From Asaccharospora irregularis DSM 2635 (GTDB lineage: Bacteria > Bacillota > Clostridia > Peptostreptococcales > Peptostreptococcaceae), in the NCBI RefSeq assembly GCF_900129815.1, contig NZ_FQWX01000007.1, positions 36,041 through 100,040 on the forward strand: a stretch of 64,000 bases of DNA, written 5' to 3'. Numbering within the stretch: position 1 is the first letter of the stretch; every line of letters begins with the position of its first letter. The notes beneath the pieces are model-generated. The model made no database searches. It was not told the origin of the DNA and saw nothing but the letters and a program-made list of their open reading frames with translations. Both the position numbers and the translations under genes were made by a program. This document shows positions 1 through 8,642 of this stretch, piece by piece.

Positions 1-23
1 TAAACCACTCCTTGCTTAAAAAC

Positions 24-767
24 TTACTCTGGTGTATATATTGCACATTTATCATAACTTAGATTAATTGTTCCATTACTTATATTTTTATTCTGTAAAT
101 CAACTAAAATACTATTGAGTCTAGATACATTGTAGTCAAGTCTATCATTGTCAGATAGTAAGATTTTAACTTTATTCCTACTAACTATAAGTATATCTTC
201 TTTTTCCATTAAATCAACCTTATCAATTTGTTTGTATACATTACTCTTTTTTAAGCACTCCAATAAATAAAATAACCTTTTTCCATGATGTTCATTCTTA
301 AATCCTATCTTTTTTTCTTTATTTATATAATAATCAACATCCACTACTACCTTATCCTTGTTTTCATCTAGATCAACTACCTTTTTTAGAAAATTTCCCT
401 TATCATCTATAAGGCAGTTTTTTCCATTATTTCTTAGCAATGCAATCGGCTTGCGTTCTTTTATATTTACAATAAGTTTATCTGGAAGCTTTCTTGTTAT
501 CTCAACCTTATCAATATATGAGTTTTCCATAAGTTTATCTTTAATATCTCCTGTTTTGTTTCTAAATATATTCTTGTCCAAACAGAACCCTAAATCATTT
601 ATGATTTCTTGTTTTGTACACTCCTTGTTTCCTTTTACATCTATTTGCTTTACTTTAAATATACTACTACTAAGTAGTATACAGCTTCCAACTGTCAACA
701 TAAACAAAAAACTCAAAATTACTGTTACCTTATTTTGGTTTATTCTTTTTCTTTTAGTTTTTCTCAA
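24..767 (-). CDS. ftsQ: cell division protein FtsQ/DivIB
   Basis: This is a 247-residue bitopic membrane protein of the divisome. It has a very basic N-terminus, one transmembrane segment at about residues 14-36 (LSFLFMLTVGSCILL), then a POTRA-like domain (FKVKQIDVKGN through VEITRKLPDKLIVNIKERKP, about 37-105) and a C-terminal FtsQ/DivIB domain. FtsQ/DivIB bridges FtsL/DivIC and the septal synthase. The start codon is TTG (765-767 on the complement), placed seven to eight bases after a GGGGTGG ribosome binding site; no better-placed ATG exists. It lies downstream of murA on the same strand, separated by the murA terminator, so it may have its own promoter in the 160-base gap. Position and domain order make the assignment firm, although sequence identity in this family is always low. 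Confidence 0.88.
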   Translation of the reverse strand: MRKTKRKRINQNKVTVILSFLFMLTVGSCILLSSSIFKVKQIDVKGNKECTKQEIINDLGFCLDKNIFRNKTGDIKDKLMENSYIDKVEITRKLPDKLIVNIKERKPIALLRNNGKNCLIDDKGNFLKKVVDLDENKDKVVVDVDYYINKEKKIGFKNEHHGKRLFYLLECLKKSNVYKQIDKVDLMEKEDILIVSRNKVKILLSDNDRLDYNVSRLNSILVDLQNKNISNGTINLSYDKCAIYTPE

Positions 768-900
768 TAGATACCACCCCTTTTATATTTATAAATACAA
801 CCTAAGGAGTTGGTTCTCCTACTAAAAAAAATAAGATATAAAATTTTTTTATACGTTATTTTTACATAAGTTTTAGCAATATAACTTAGTCCGATTTTTT

Positions 901-930
901 CTATCAAAAAAGGCTCTTATACGAGCCTTA
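901..930 (-). terminator. rho-independent terminator after murA
   Basis: A 7-bp perfect stem (910-916 with 923-929, loop TTATAC) is followed on the complement by a T run. The stem overlaps the murA stop codon at 928-930. Confidence 0.8.
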
Positions 931-2184
931 ATCTACCTTCCTTATATCTCCACCTAAGCTTTTTATAACTGTTTCTATACTTTCATATCCTCTCTCTACA
1001 TGATATATATCAGTTATTTCACTCTGCCCTTTTGCGGCTAATGCAGCTAATATTAAACTTGCTCCTCCTCTTAAATCTGGTGATTTTACCTTGGTCCCCA
1101 TAAACTCTTTTACACCTTTTACCATGCAAATTTTCTCAGTTATATATTTTATATTTGCCCCCATTTTATTTAATCCTTCACAATGCATAAATCTATTTTC
1201 AAAAATTGTTTCATAAAACAGGCTAGTACCGTTTGATATACTCATAAGAGCTGTCATCTGAGCCTGCATATCAGTGGGAAACCCTGGATGAGGAGATGTT
1301 CTTACTAAATCTATTGCTTGTATAGTTTTAGGTGACTTTAACACTAACCCATCACCTATATATTCGATTTCACAACCTGCCATTCTCAACTTATCATTTA
1401 TAGCCTCCATATGGGGTATTACAACTTTATCTACCTCTAGGGTACCACTAGTCATAGCACTTGCCATCATATATGTTCCTATCGCTATCCTATCTGGTAT
1501 TACTGTATGTTCTGCCCTACCTAACTTTTCTACTCCTTCAATTTCTATATAGTTAGTTCCTGCTCCAGTCACCTTAGCTCCCATTGAGTTTAAAAAATCC
1601 TGCAAATCTTCTATTTCTGGTTCCCTAGCAGGATTGTATATCTTAGTTGTTCCCTTCGCTTTTACAGCAGCAAGCATAGCATTCTCTGTAGCACCTACAC
1701 TTGGATACTCAAAGTTTATACTAGATCCCTTGTAATCTTCTTTGGTACAATATAAAACTCCACTCTCTTCTTTTATTTCTATCCCTAGTTGTTTGATAGC
1801 CTTTAAGTGTAAGTCTATAGGTCTAGCCCCTATAGCACATCCTCCTGGGTGATTTATTTTTACATAATCTAGCCTCCCAATCATGGCCCCCATAATAATT
1901 ATTGACGATCTCATTTTTGTGACATACTTTTCATCTATTTCACCCGAACTTATAACTGTACTGTCTATTGTAAGTGTTCCATCTTCATACTTAACTCTAC
2001 AACCCACACTCTCTAATATTTTTATCATAAATTTGACATCAGATATATAGGGTACATTGTGGATTATGCTTATATTTTCATTTAATATGGATGCTGCCAT
2101 TATTGGAAGTACAGAATTTTTTGCCCCTCTTATACTTAGTCTTCCTTCTATTTTGTTTCCACCATTAACTATATATTTAGACAA
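928..2184 (-). CDS. murA: UDP-N-acetylglucosamine 1-carboxyvinyltransferase MurA
   Basis: MurA catalyses the first committed step of peptidoglycan synthesis, adding enolpyruvate from PEP to UDP-GlcNAc in the cytoplasm. The protein has 418 residues, the usual length for the family. Lys22-Asn23 (RGAKNSVLP) and the flexible loop PGGCAIGARPIDLH with the PEP/fosfomycin-reactive Cys116 are present, so a fosfomycin-sensitive type is expected. The ATG is preceded by a strong GGGGGG ribosome binding site. That site lies in one arm of a perfect 12-bp inverted repeat (2189-2200 with 2241-2252), so translation may depend on mRNA structure. It follows murG by 104 bases in the dcw cluster and ends in its own terminator. 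Confidence 0.97.
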   Translation of the reverse strand: MSKYIVNGGNKIEGRLSIRGAKNSVLPIMAASILNENISIIHNVPYISDVKFMIKILESVGCRVKYEDGTLTIDSTVISSGEIDEKYVTKMRSSIIIMGAMIGRLDYVKINHPGGCAIGARPIDLHLKAIKQLGIEIKEESGVLYCTKEDYKGSSINFEYPSVGATENAMLAAVKAKGTTKIYNPAREPEIEDLQDFLNSMGAKVTGAGTNYIEIEGVEKLGRAEHTVIPDRIAIGTYMMASAMTSGTLEVDKVVIPHMEAINDKLRMAGCEIEYIGDGLVLKSPKTIQAIDLVRTSPHPGFPTDMQAQMTALMSISNGTSLFYETIFENRFMHCEGLNKMGANIKYITEKICMVKGVKEFMGTKVKSPDLRGGASLILAALAAKGQSEITDIYHVERGYESIETVIKSLGGDIRKVD

Positions 2185-2188
2185 AACT

Positions 2189-2252
2189 AACCCCCCTAGT
2201 AGTAATTAAATTCAAAATACCTATAATTTAAATACTATGTACTAGGGGGGTT
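2189..2252 (-). promoter_or_regulatory. long-loop stem that sequesters the murA ribosome binding site
   Basis: The arms 2189-2200 and 2241-2252 are exact reverse complements (12 bp, AACCCCCCTAGT with ACTAGGGGGGTT) around a 40-base loop. In murA mRNA the 3' arm contains the G-rich Shine-Dalgarno sequence just upstream of the ATG, so the paired form would hide it. No T run follows, so it does not look like a terminator. A regulatory role is inferred. Confidence 0.55.
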
Positions 2253-2288
2253 ATATGTTACCTCTTTTTTATTTTATCTTTTTTAATT

Positions 2289-3497
2289 TTATCTTTTCTT
2301 TATACCTATAACCTTAGGTTGCATTTTATTTGCTTCTAAATTCTCGTTTTTAGCCTTATTTTCTGCATGTTTAGGCGATGGTTTTGACTTTTTATTAGCT
2401 TTATATACATCCATAATTTCATTATATATAAGGTCTATGGCCTCTGGTTTTCCTATTTTTCTACTAGCTTCAGCCATATCAATTAACTGTTCTCTATCTC
2501 CTAAAAGTTTAAATACTGCATTATTAAGGCTTTCAGGAGTAAGATTTTTTTCTAATATAGCTAATCCTCCACCCTTTTTTTCAATACTTTTTGCATTGTA
2601 CTCTTGGTGATTTTCTGCAGTATAAGCTTTAGGTATTATTATTGATGGCTTACCTAAAGCAGTTATTTCGGCCAAAGATATAGCACCAGCACTTCCTATA
2701 ACTAAATCACTAGCTGCAAGTGCATTTGCCATGTCCTCTAAGTAAGGAACTACTCTTTGATAGTTCTTTAATTTTACATCTTCTATACTTGTCATAAATT
2801 CTTCATAAAATCCTTTACCAGTTGCAAAAATAAATGCAACATCGTCTTTTACCATATTCTTTATGACCAACTTCATAGCTTCATTTATTTTTCTAGAGCC
2901 ACCACTACCTCCGTAGCACAGTACCATCTTCTTATCTTCAGTTATTCCTAAATTTCTTCTTGCTACATTTTTTCTAGCTAGTAGTATTTCTTTTCTAACT
3001 GGATTACCTGTAAAAACTAATTTTTCTCTACTTCCCTCTGGGAATCTTCCATGTGAATCTTCAAAACTAGTCAATACTCTTGTAACTGTTTTTGAAAGCA
3101 TTTTATTAGTTACCCCTGGAAAAGAGTTCTGTTCATGAACCACTGTTGGGATTTTGCTAATAGATGCATTAAATAATACAGGCCCACTAACATATCCTCC
3201 TGTACCTATAACTACATCTGGTTTAAATTTTTTGACTATTTTTCTAGACTGCTCTAATCCCTTAAAAAGTTTAAAAACTCTTTTTACGTTGTCAAAATCT
3301 ATCTTTCTTTTAAATCCCTGTACTGTAACAGTTTTTAATTCATATCCATATTTCGGAACTATTTCTGATTCTATCCCTTTTTCCGTACCCACAAATAATA
3401 TTTCTGCATCGGGATTTTCCTCTTTTATTCTATTTGCAATAGCGATGGCTGGGTATACATGTCCCCCAGTCCCACCACCAGATAATAAAACTTTCAT
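2289..3497 (-). CDS. murG: UDP-GlcNAc:lipid I N-acetylglucosaminyltransferase MurG
   Basis: MurG transfers GlcNAc to lipid I at the cytoplasmic face of the membrane, giving lipid II. The GT28 fold shows the N-terminal GGGTGGHVYPAIAIA loop (residues 7-21), the linker GGSGGSRKINEA and the C-terminal donor-binding region SAGAISLAEITALGKPS with ENHQEYNAK. The family is usually about 355-370 residues; this one has 402 because of a lysine-rich tail of about 30 residues (KANKKSKPSPKHAENKA onward). The ATG follows CAGGAGATGATTTTTAA. It sits 17 bases downstream of ftsW/spoVE and is probably co-transcribed with it. The tail is the only odd feature. Confidence 0.96.
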   Translation of the reverse strand: MKVLLSGGGTGGHVYPAIAIANRIKEENPDAEILFVGTEKGIESEIVPKYGYELKTVTVQGFKRKIDFDNVKRVFKLFKGLEQSRKIVKKFKPDVVIGTGGYVSGPVLFNASISKIPTVVHEQNSFPGVTNKMLSKTVTRVLTSFEDSHGRFPEGSREKLVFTGNPVRKEILLARKNVARRNLGITEDKKMVLCYGGSGGSRKINEAMKLVIKNMVKDDVAFIFATGKGFYEEFMTSIEDVKLKNYQRVVPYLEDMANALAASDLVIGSAGAISLAEITALGKPSIIIPKAYTAENHQEYNAKSIEKKGGGLAILEKNLTPESLNNAVFKLLGDREQLIDMAEASRKIGKPEAIDLIYNEIMDVYKANKKSKPSPKHAENKAKNENLEANKMQPKVIGIKKR

Positions 3498-3514
3498 TTA
3501 AAAATCATCTCCTG

Positions 3515-4645
3515 TTAATTAATTTTGACATGCTTTGAGATGTTTAGTACTATACCAATTGCGGCCATAAAAATAGTCAGCGAGGTCCCACCATAACTTA
3601 TAAAAGGTAGTGCCACACCTGTAGCTGGCATTGATGATGTCGCAACTGCTATATTTAAAGCTGCCTGAATACCTATTTGAGCTCCTATACCTATAACAAC
3701 CATACATGCAAATACATTAGAGGTCTTTAAAGCTATTCTAATACATCTGTACACTAATATAACAAATAACATTATTATTACTATACATCCTATAAGACCT
3801 AATTCCTCTCCTATTATAGCAAATATAAAGTCGTTTTGTGGTTCTGGTATATAAAAATATTTCTGCCTACTTTTTCCAAGTCCTAACCCAAATAGACCTC
3901 CAGATCCTAAGGCATACAAACTTTGTATAACCTGATAGCCCTTACCTAATGGATCTTGAAATGGATCTAAAAACGAGGTAACACGAGCCAATCTATATGG
4001 AGCTGCAATTACCAAAGCGACAAATAACGCAAATCCTGTTCCTATCATAGCAACTACAAATTTCATATTCATACCTGCTACAAATAGCATAACAAACGTA
4101 ACTAATATTATAGTACCAGCTGTTGATAAGTTAGGTTGCTTGATTATCAACGCAAAAAATAACGATGGTACTAAAAGGAGCGGTAATATACCTTTTCTAA
4201 AGGATTTTATATTGTCATAGTTTTTTTCGATTAACTTCGCTGTTATTATAATTGTTGCAAATTTAGCTACCTCTGCTGGTTGTATAGAAGCCCCTCCAAC
4301 ACCGAGCCATCTTTTAGCTCCGTTAGCTTCTATCCCCAAAGGAGTCAATACTAAAACTAGCAATATTACAGCTATAATCCCTATAGTTTTAGAATTCTTT
4401 TTCCAAAAAACATAGTCTATGTTTGATGTAACAATCATAGCCACAAAGCCAAATATAGCATATATTACGTTTTTCTTTAAGAAATGATATGAATCATGGT
4501 GTTTAAATGAAGATTGTATGAAACTTGCACTAAACACCATTATTATCCCTATAAATACTAAAAGCATGGTAGTGTAAAATACCACTCCGTCAAATTCTGT
4601 CCTCATACCTCTGTCAATATGTTTTTTTAAACCTTCCTTGGGCAT
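3515..4645 (-). CDS. SEDS-family peptidoglycan glycosyltransferase FtsW/SpoVE
   Basis: This is a 376-residue polytopic membrane protein of the SEDS family (FtsW/RodA/SpoVE), which polymerises lipid II in partnership with a class B PBP. Visible family motifs include PAEVAKF after the TM3-4 loop, the extracellular-loop segment SLYALGSGGLFGLGLGKSRQK, and PATGVALPFISYGGTSL near the C-terminus. It lies between murD and murG, and the matching PBP in the cluster is the SpoVD-like protein at 8643-10622. That pairing favours SpoVE, but the sequence alone does not separate it from FtsW. The ATG is preceded by GGAGG with a rather long spacer of 12 bases. Confidence 0.93.
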   Translation of the reverse strand: MPKEGLKKHIDRGMRTEFDGVVFYTTMLLVFIGIIMVFSASFIQSSFKHHDSYHFLKKNVIYAIFGFVAMIVTSNIDYVFWKKNSKTIGIIAVILLVLVLTPLGIEANGAKRWLGVGGASIQPAEVAKFATIIITAKLIEKNYDNIKSFRKGILPLLLVPSLFFALIIKQPNLSTAGTIILVTFVMLFVAGMNMKFVVAMIGTGFALFVALVIAAPYRLARVTSFLDPFQDPLGKGYQVIQSLYALGSGGLFGLGLGKSRQKYFYIPEPQNDFIFAIIGEELGLIGCIVIIMLFVILVYRCIRIALKTSNVFACMVVIGIGAQIGIQAALNIAVATSSMPATGVALPFISYGGTSLTIFMAAIGIVLNISKHVKIN

Positions 4646-4696
4646 TAGACAAATCTACCTCCATTCATACACTTAAGTAAGTAAATTTATAAGAGG

Positions 4697-6058
4697 TTAT
4701 TTTAAATTGTTTACATTATCCTTGAAGTCTTTTCCTCTTTCTTCAAAACTTTTATACATATCCCAACTTGCACAAGCTGGTGAAAGAAGTACTATATCAT
4801 TACACTTAGCAATCTTACTTGAAGTCTCAACAGCTTCTTTCATATTATTTACCATGTATATTTCTTTAAATCCTTTATTTTTAGCACACTCCTGTATTTT
4901 AGGAGCAGTTTCTCCTAACAAAACTAATGACTTTACATTGTTTTGTTTTGCTATTTCAAGCAATTCATCAAAATTACTTCCTTTGTCCATACCACCAGCT
5001 ATTAGTATTATCGGTCTTTTATAAGACTGAACAGCCTTTATAGTGGAGTCTGGATTTGTACCTTTTGAATCATTTACATACATCACACTATTTAATTCTC
5101 TTACAAACTCTTGTCTATGTTCTACCGCATTAAAAGTTGTTACAACTTTTTTTATAGAATCTAAACTTACATTAGATACATATGAAATTCCTATAGCCGC
5201 CATACAGTTTTCTAAGTTATGGTTTCCAGGAAGACTTAATTCATCTTTGTTGATAAATACTATTTTTTCATCTATATCTATTACTATATTGTCATCTTCA
5301 TCTAAGTATATACCTTTTTCCAATTTCTCAGTTATAGAGAAATATACTACATTTGCATTGCAACTTTTATCTAAGTCTCTCACAATTTCATCATCGTAAT
5401 TTAATATGCAAAAATCTTCTTCTTGTTGATTTTTAAATATTCTAGATTTAGCTTGAATGTAATTTTCCATAGTATGATGTCTATTTAAATGATCTTCAGT
5501 TATATTTAATATAGCACTCACCTTTGGTCTAAATGTATCTATACTCTCAAGTTGAAAACTACTTAGTTCTGTAACCAAAACTGACTTTTCATCTGCCATT
5601 TGCACTGCATCTATCACAGGATTACCTATATTACCAACAACATAAGTATCCTTATTATCCATTTTAAATATTTCTCCTACCAAACTTGTAGTTGTAGTTT
5701 TCCCATTTGTTCCTGTAATACCTACAAACGTAGGATTTTTAGATATCCTAAAAGCTAACTCAACTTCACCTATTATCTCTATTTTGCTGTCTTTTAACTT
5801 ATGTATAAATGGTAAGTCTAGTGGAACTCCTGGAGATACTACTACTAGTTCTATATCATCAATACTTTCTGGATGGCTACCTAATATATATTTGACATTA
5901 TTTATCGATTTTAATTCATCAAGTATTTCTTTTAGCTTACTTTCTTCTTTGATATCGTTAACTGTTATGCTTGCGCCTAACTTATCTAAACACTTTATTG
6001 TAGATACACCAGTCTTTGCAAGTCCTACTAGTAAAACATTTTTTCCTCTTAAGTTCAT
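4697..6058 (-). CDS. murD: UDP-N-acetylmuramoyl-L-alanine--D-glutamate ligase MurD
   Basis: MurD adds D-glutamate to UDP-MurNAc-L-Ala in the cytoplasm. At 453 residues it has the usual three-domain Mur-ligase layout: an N-terminal nucleotide-like domain (LLVGLAKTGVSTIK), a central ATPase with the P-loop GITGTNGKTTTT (about 113-124), TELSSFQLE and ITEDHLNRHH, and the C-terminal domain with NDSKGTNPDST and LIAGGMDKGSNF. AGGGGGATAAAG precedes the ATG. It lies 15 bases after mraY and 51 bases before ftsW/spoVE, inside one run of minus-strand genes. Confidence 0.97.
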   Translation of the reverse strand: MNLRGKNVLLVGLAKTGVSTIKCLDKLGASITVNDIKEESKLKEILDELKSINNVKYILGSHPESIDDIELVVVSPGVPLDLPFIHKLKDSKIEIIGEVELAFRISKNPTFVGITGTNGKTTTTSLVGEIFKMDNKDTYVVGNIGNPVIDAVQMADEKSVLVTELSSFQLESIDTFRPKVSAILNITEDHLNRHHTMENYIQAKSRIFKNQQEEDFCILNYDDEIVRDLDKSCNANVVYFSITEKLEKGIYLDEDDNIVIDIDEKIVFINKDELSLPGNHNLENCMAAIGISYVSNVSLDSIKKVVTTFNAVEHRQEFVRELNSVMYVNDSKGTNPDSTIKAVQSYKRPIILIAGGMDKGSNFDELLEIAKQNNVKSLVLLGETAPKIQECAKNKGFKEIYMVNNMKEAVETSSKIAKCNDIVLLSPACASWDMYKSFEERGKDFKDNVNNLK

Positions 6059-6073
6059 CTTTATCCCCCTAAC

Positions 6074-7039
6074 TTAAAATACTGATATTATACTTATCCA
6101 TGCTAATACAACTGTTATAATCCAGAAAGTGAATACAACTCTAGTCTCAGGCCATCCACACTGCTCAAAGTGATGGTGTATTGGAGCCATCTTGAAAATT
6201 CTTTTTCTAGTTAATTTATAAGACATTACTTGAAGTATAACAGATATTGCCTCTGCAAAATATATACCTCCAACCAAAGGTATTATTAAAACTGAGTTTG
6301 TTAAAACTGCAAAAGCTACAACAGCTCCTCCAAGTGCCATAGAACCTGTGTCTCCCATAAATACTTTTGCTGGATAAGAGTTAAATCCTAAAAATCCTAG
6401 ACAAGCACCAACTGTAGCAGCAGCCAATATTGCTATTTCTGGATTTACAACTACTAATCCTGCATATATCATAAAAAATGTTGATACTATTAATGTCACT
6501 CCTGACGCCAATCCATCTAATCCATCAGTTAAATTTACGGCGTTAACTGTTCCTATTATTATAAACATCATAATTGGTATATACAGTACTCCTATATTTA
6601 TAACAGAATCCGTAAATGGCACCGTAATCTGTGTAGCACTTGGCGATGTTACATATTGATAGTATGATACATAAAGAGCTAATGCAAACTGAAGAATTAT
6701 TTTTTGGTAAGCTTTTAACCCCAAAGATCTCTTCATTTTTATTTTTATGAAGTCATCTAAAAAACCTATAAATCCAAATCCTCCTATACATACAAGTCCT
6801 ACAAACATATCTTTACTAACTCTACTTCTAGTAAGGCCTGTTATTAATATTGCAACTATCATTATTATTCCACCCATAGTTGGCGTTCCATTTTTAGCTA
6901 AATGTGATTGTGGTCCATCATCTCTTACTGTTTGACCGAATTTAAATTTTGCAAGCATTGGTATAAATATCGGTCCTAATATAACTACTATTAGAAATGA
7001 TATCATTGATGTATACGTAAGTTCTTTTATTCCTAACAT
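6074..7039 (-). CDS. mraY: phospho-N-acetylmuramoyl-pentapeptide-transferase MraY
   Basis: MraY transfers phospho-MurNAc-pentapeptide to undecaprenyl phosphate, giving lipid I, and spans the membrane about ten times. Diagnostic stretches are the N-terminal DDGPQSHLAKNGTPTMGG, the catalytic aspartate region NAVNLTDGLDGLASG, FMGDTGSMALGG and the C-terminal HHHFEQCGWPE. The length of 321 residues is normal for Firmicutes. GGGAGAGGAG precedes the ATG. It is located between murF and murD. Confidence 0.97.
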   Translation of the reverse strand: MLGIKELTYTSMISFLIVVILGPIFIPMLAKFKFGQTVRDDGPQSHLAKNGTPTMGGIIMIVAILITGLTRSRVSKDMFVGLVCIGGFGFIGFLDDFIKIKMKRSLGLKAYQKIILQFALALYVSYYQYVTSPSATQITVPFTDSVINIGVLYIPIMMFIIIGTVNAVNLTDGLDGLASGVTLIVSTFFMIYAGLVVVNPEIAILAAATVGACLGFLGFNSYPAKVFMGDTGSMALGGAVVAFAVLTNSVLIIPLVGGIYFAEAISVILQVMSYKLTRKRIFKMAPIHHHFEQCGWPETRVVFTFWIITVVLAWISIISVF

Positions 7040-7080
7040 AATATGACTCCTCTCCCTTGTTGGCTATCTCATTGGTTTAA

Positions 7081-8457
7081 TTACTTATTTAGATATTCTA
7101 CTACTTCTTCTAATTTCATACCTCTAGATGCTTTAACTAAAATAACATCTTTTTCTTCTATTAATCTGTTTAGTTCTTTAATAGCATCTTCCTTTATTTT
7201 GAAATGATGTATGTTTTGTTTTTTAAATCCTAACCTCTCAGCCTCATCCGATATAAATTTAGAGGCATGACCTATAGTTATTAATACATCAGTATTATTT
7301 ATGCAAGTTTCTCCTACTAATCTATGTCCATACTCCTCGTGTTCACCCATTTCAAACATATCTCCAAGTACTGCAACCCTTCTATTGTTTTCGTACCTTC
7401 CTAATATCTTTAGGGCTGCATTCATAGAATCTGGACTGGCATTATATGTATCATTTATTATTGTCATTTCTCCATTTTTTACTATGTCTAATCTCATTTT
7501 TGTGGCCTTAAAATTCTTTAGTCCATCCTTTATATTATCTAGAGAAATGCCTAAACTTATTCCAACCAATATTGCTGCCATAGCATTGTATATGTTGTGT
7601 TCACCTACTGTAGGTATTGTTATTTGCTCTTTTTTTCCATCTATGACACAAGTAAATATTATTTCTTCTTCTTGCATTTTGTACTCTTCACAATATATAT
7701 CATTATTTGAGTCAAATCCAAATGTTTTTAATTTATACTCGTGCTTTTCATTTTTTAATGTAGATAAGAATTTATCATCTCCATTTACAATCAAAGTATT
7801 TGACGAGTCAAATCTAGATGTTATCTCCATTTTTGCCTTTAAAATTCCCTCTTGAGAACCCAGGTTGTCTATGTGAGATAGGCCTATGTTAGAGATTACC
7901 GCTATATTTGGATTTACAATATTGGCTAAATACTCTATCTCGCCAAAATTTGACATACCCATCTCCACTACTGCACATTCATGAAAATCATTTAAGTTAA
8001 GTAGAGTCAAAGGAACGCCTATATGATTGTTGAAATTGGCCTCATTTTTTAATGAATTAAATGTCGATGATAAAACGGCATATACCATATCTCTAGTCGT
8101 GGTCTTTCCAACACTACCTGTTATGCCTATAAATGGAATGTCAAATTTTTCTTTGTAGTATTTAGAAATGTCTCCTAGAGCTTTCGTAGTATCTTCTACC
8201 TCTATTAAATTTATATCCGAACCTTCTAATTTTATGCCACTACTTTCATTTTTTATAAAAGTTTTACATTCTTTTTCATATGCAGATTTCATAAAGTTGT
8301 GTCCATCTAGGTTTTCTCCTATTATAGAGATAAATGCACTTTTATCATCTGCTTTTCTACTATCTATAATAATATTGTCTACACAGTCATCTCCGCTTCC
8401 TACCTTTAATTTTCCTTTAGTTGCAAGTACTAACTCCTTTACTGTTAAGCACTTCAT
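7081..8457 (-). CDS. murF: UDP-N-acetylmuramoyl-tripeptide--D-alanyl-D-alanine ligase MurF
   Basis: MurF adds the D-Ala-D-Ala dipeptide to the UDP-MurNAc tripeptide. The 458-residue product shows the Mur-ligase P-loop GITGSVGKTTTRD, VEMGMSNFGEIEYLA, NIGLSHIDNLGS and the C-terminal NDTYNASPDSM and VLGDMFEMGEHE. The start MKCLTVKELV (ATG 8455-8457) is chosen because AAGGAGG lies about eight bases upstream. A start 54 bases farther upstream in the same frame has no ribosome binding site and runs into the spoVD terminator hairpin. The gene heads the murF-mraY-murD-ftsW-murG stretch. Confidence 0.96.
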   Translation of the reverse strand: MKCLTVKELVLATKGKLKVGSGDDCVDNIIIDSRKADDKSAFISIIGENLDGHNFMKSAYEKECKTFIKNESSGIKLEGSDINLIEVEDTTKALGDISKYYKEKFDIPFIGITGSVGKTTTRDMVYAVLSSTFNSLKNEANFNNHIGVPLTLLNLNDFHECAVVEMGMSNFGEIEYLANIVNPNIAVISNIGLSHIDNLGSQEGILKAKMEITSRFDSSNTLIVNGDDKFLSTLKNEKHEYKLKTFGFDSNNDIYCEEYKMQEEEIIFTCVIDGKKEQITIPTVGEHNIYNAMAAILVGISLGISLDNIKDGLKNFKATKMRLDIVKNGEMTIINDTYNASPDSMNAALKILGRYENNRRVAVLGDMFEMGEHEEYGHRLVGETCINNTDVLITIGHASKFISDEAERLGFKKQNIHHFKIKEDAIKELNRLIEEKDVILVKASRGMKLEEVVEYLNK

Positions 8458-8500
8458 TTTTTTATCCTCCTTTAAAACCTTTTGCCTTATTATTTTAGCA

Positions 8501-8535
8501 ATAAAAGGCAATGTATACCGTAGATATACATTGCC
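8501..8535 (-). terminator. terminator-like hairpin after spoVD
   Basis: An 11-bp perfect stem (8507-8517 with 8525-8535, loop of seven) is followed on the complement by TTTTATT. The T run is short, so read-through into murF is likely. Its position in the 185-base spoVD-murF gap fits a terminator or attenuating hairpin. Confidence 0.6.
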
Positions 8536-8642
8536 CCCGATAACTCCTAACTTAATAATTATATACCATATTTTTAAATTTTTGAAGATGTTTATAATTA
8601 TTTAAACACGTTTATGAAATGTGTAAACTATCTGTAACTATT

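Noticed and set aside
358..825. Plus-strand open frame of 155 codons opposite ftsQ
   Set aside because: Hydrophobic low-complexity translation typical of the reverse complement of an AT-rich gene; no ribosome binding site, and it lies almost wholly inside ftsQ.
3519..3707. Minus-strand frame of 62 codons inside the ftsW/spoVE gene
   Set aside because: It is an out-of-frame shadow of the SEDS gene with tyrosine/serine-rich translation and no independent ribosome binding site.
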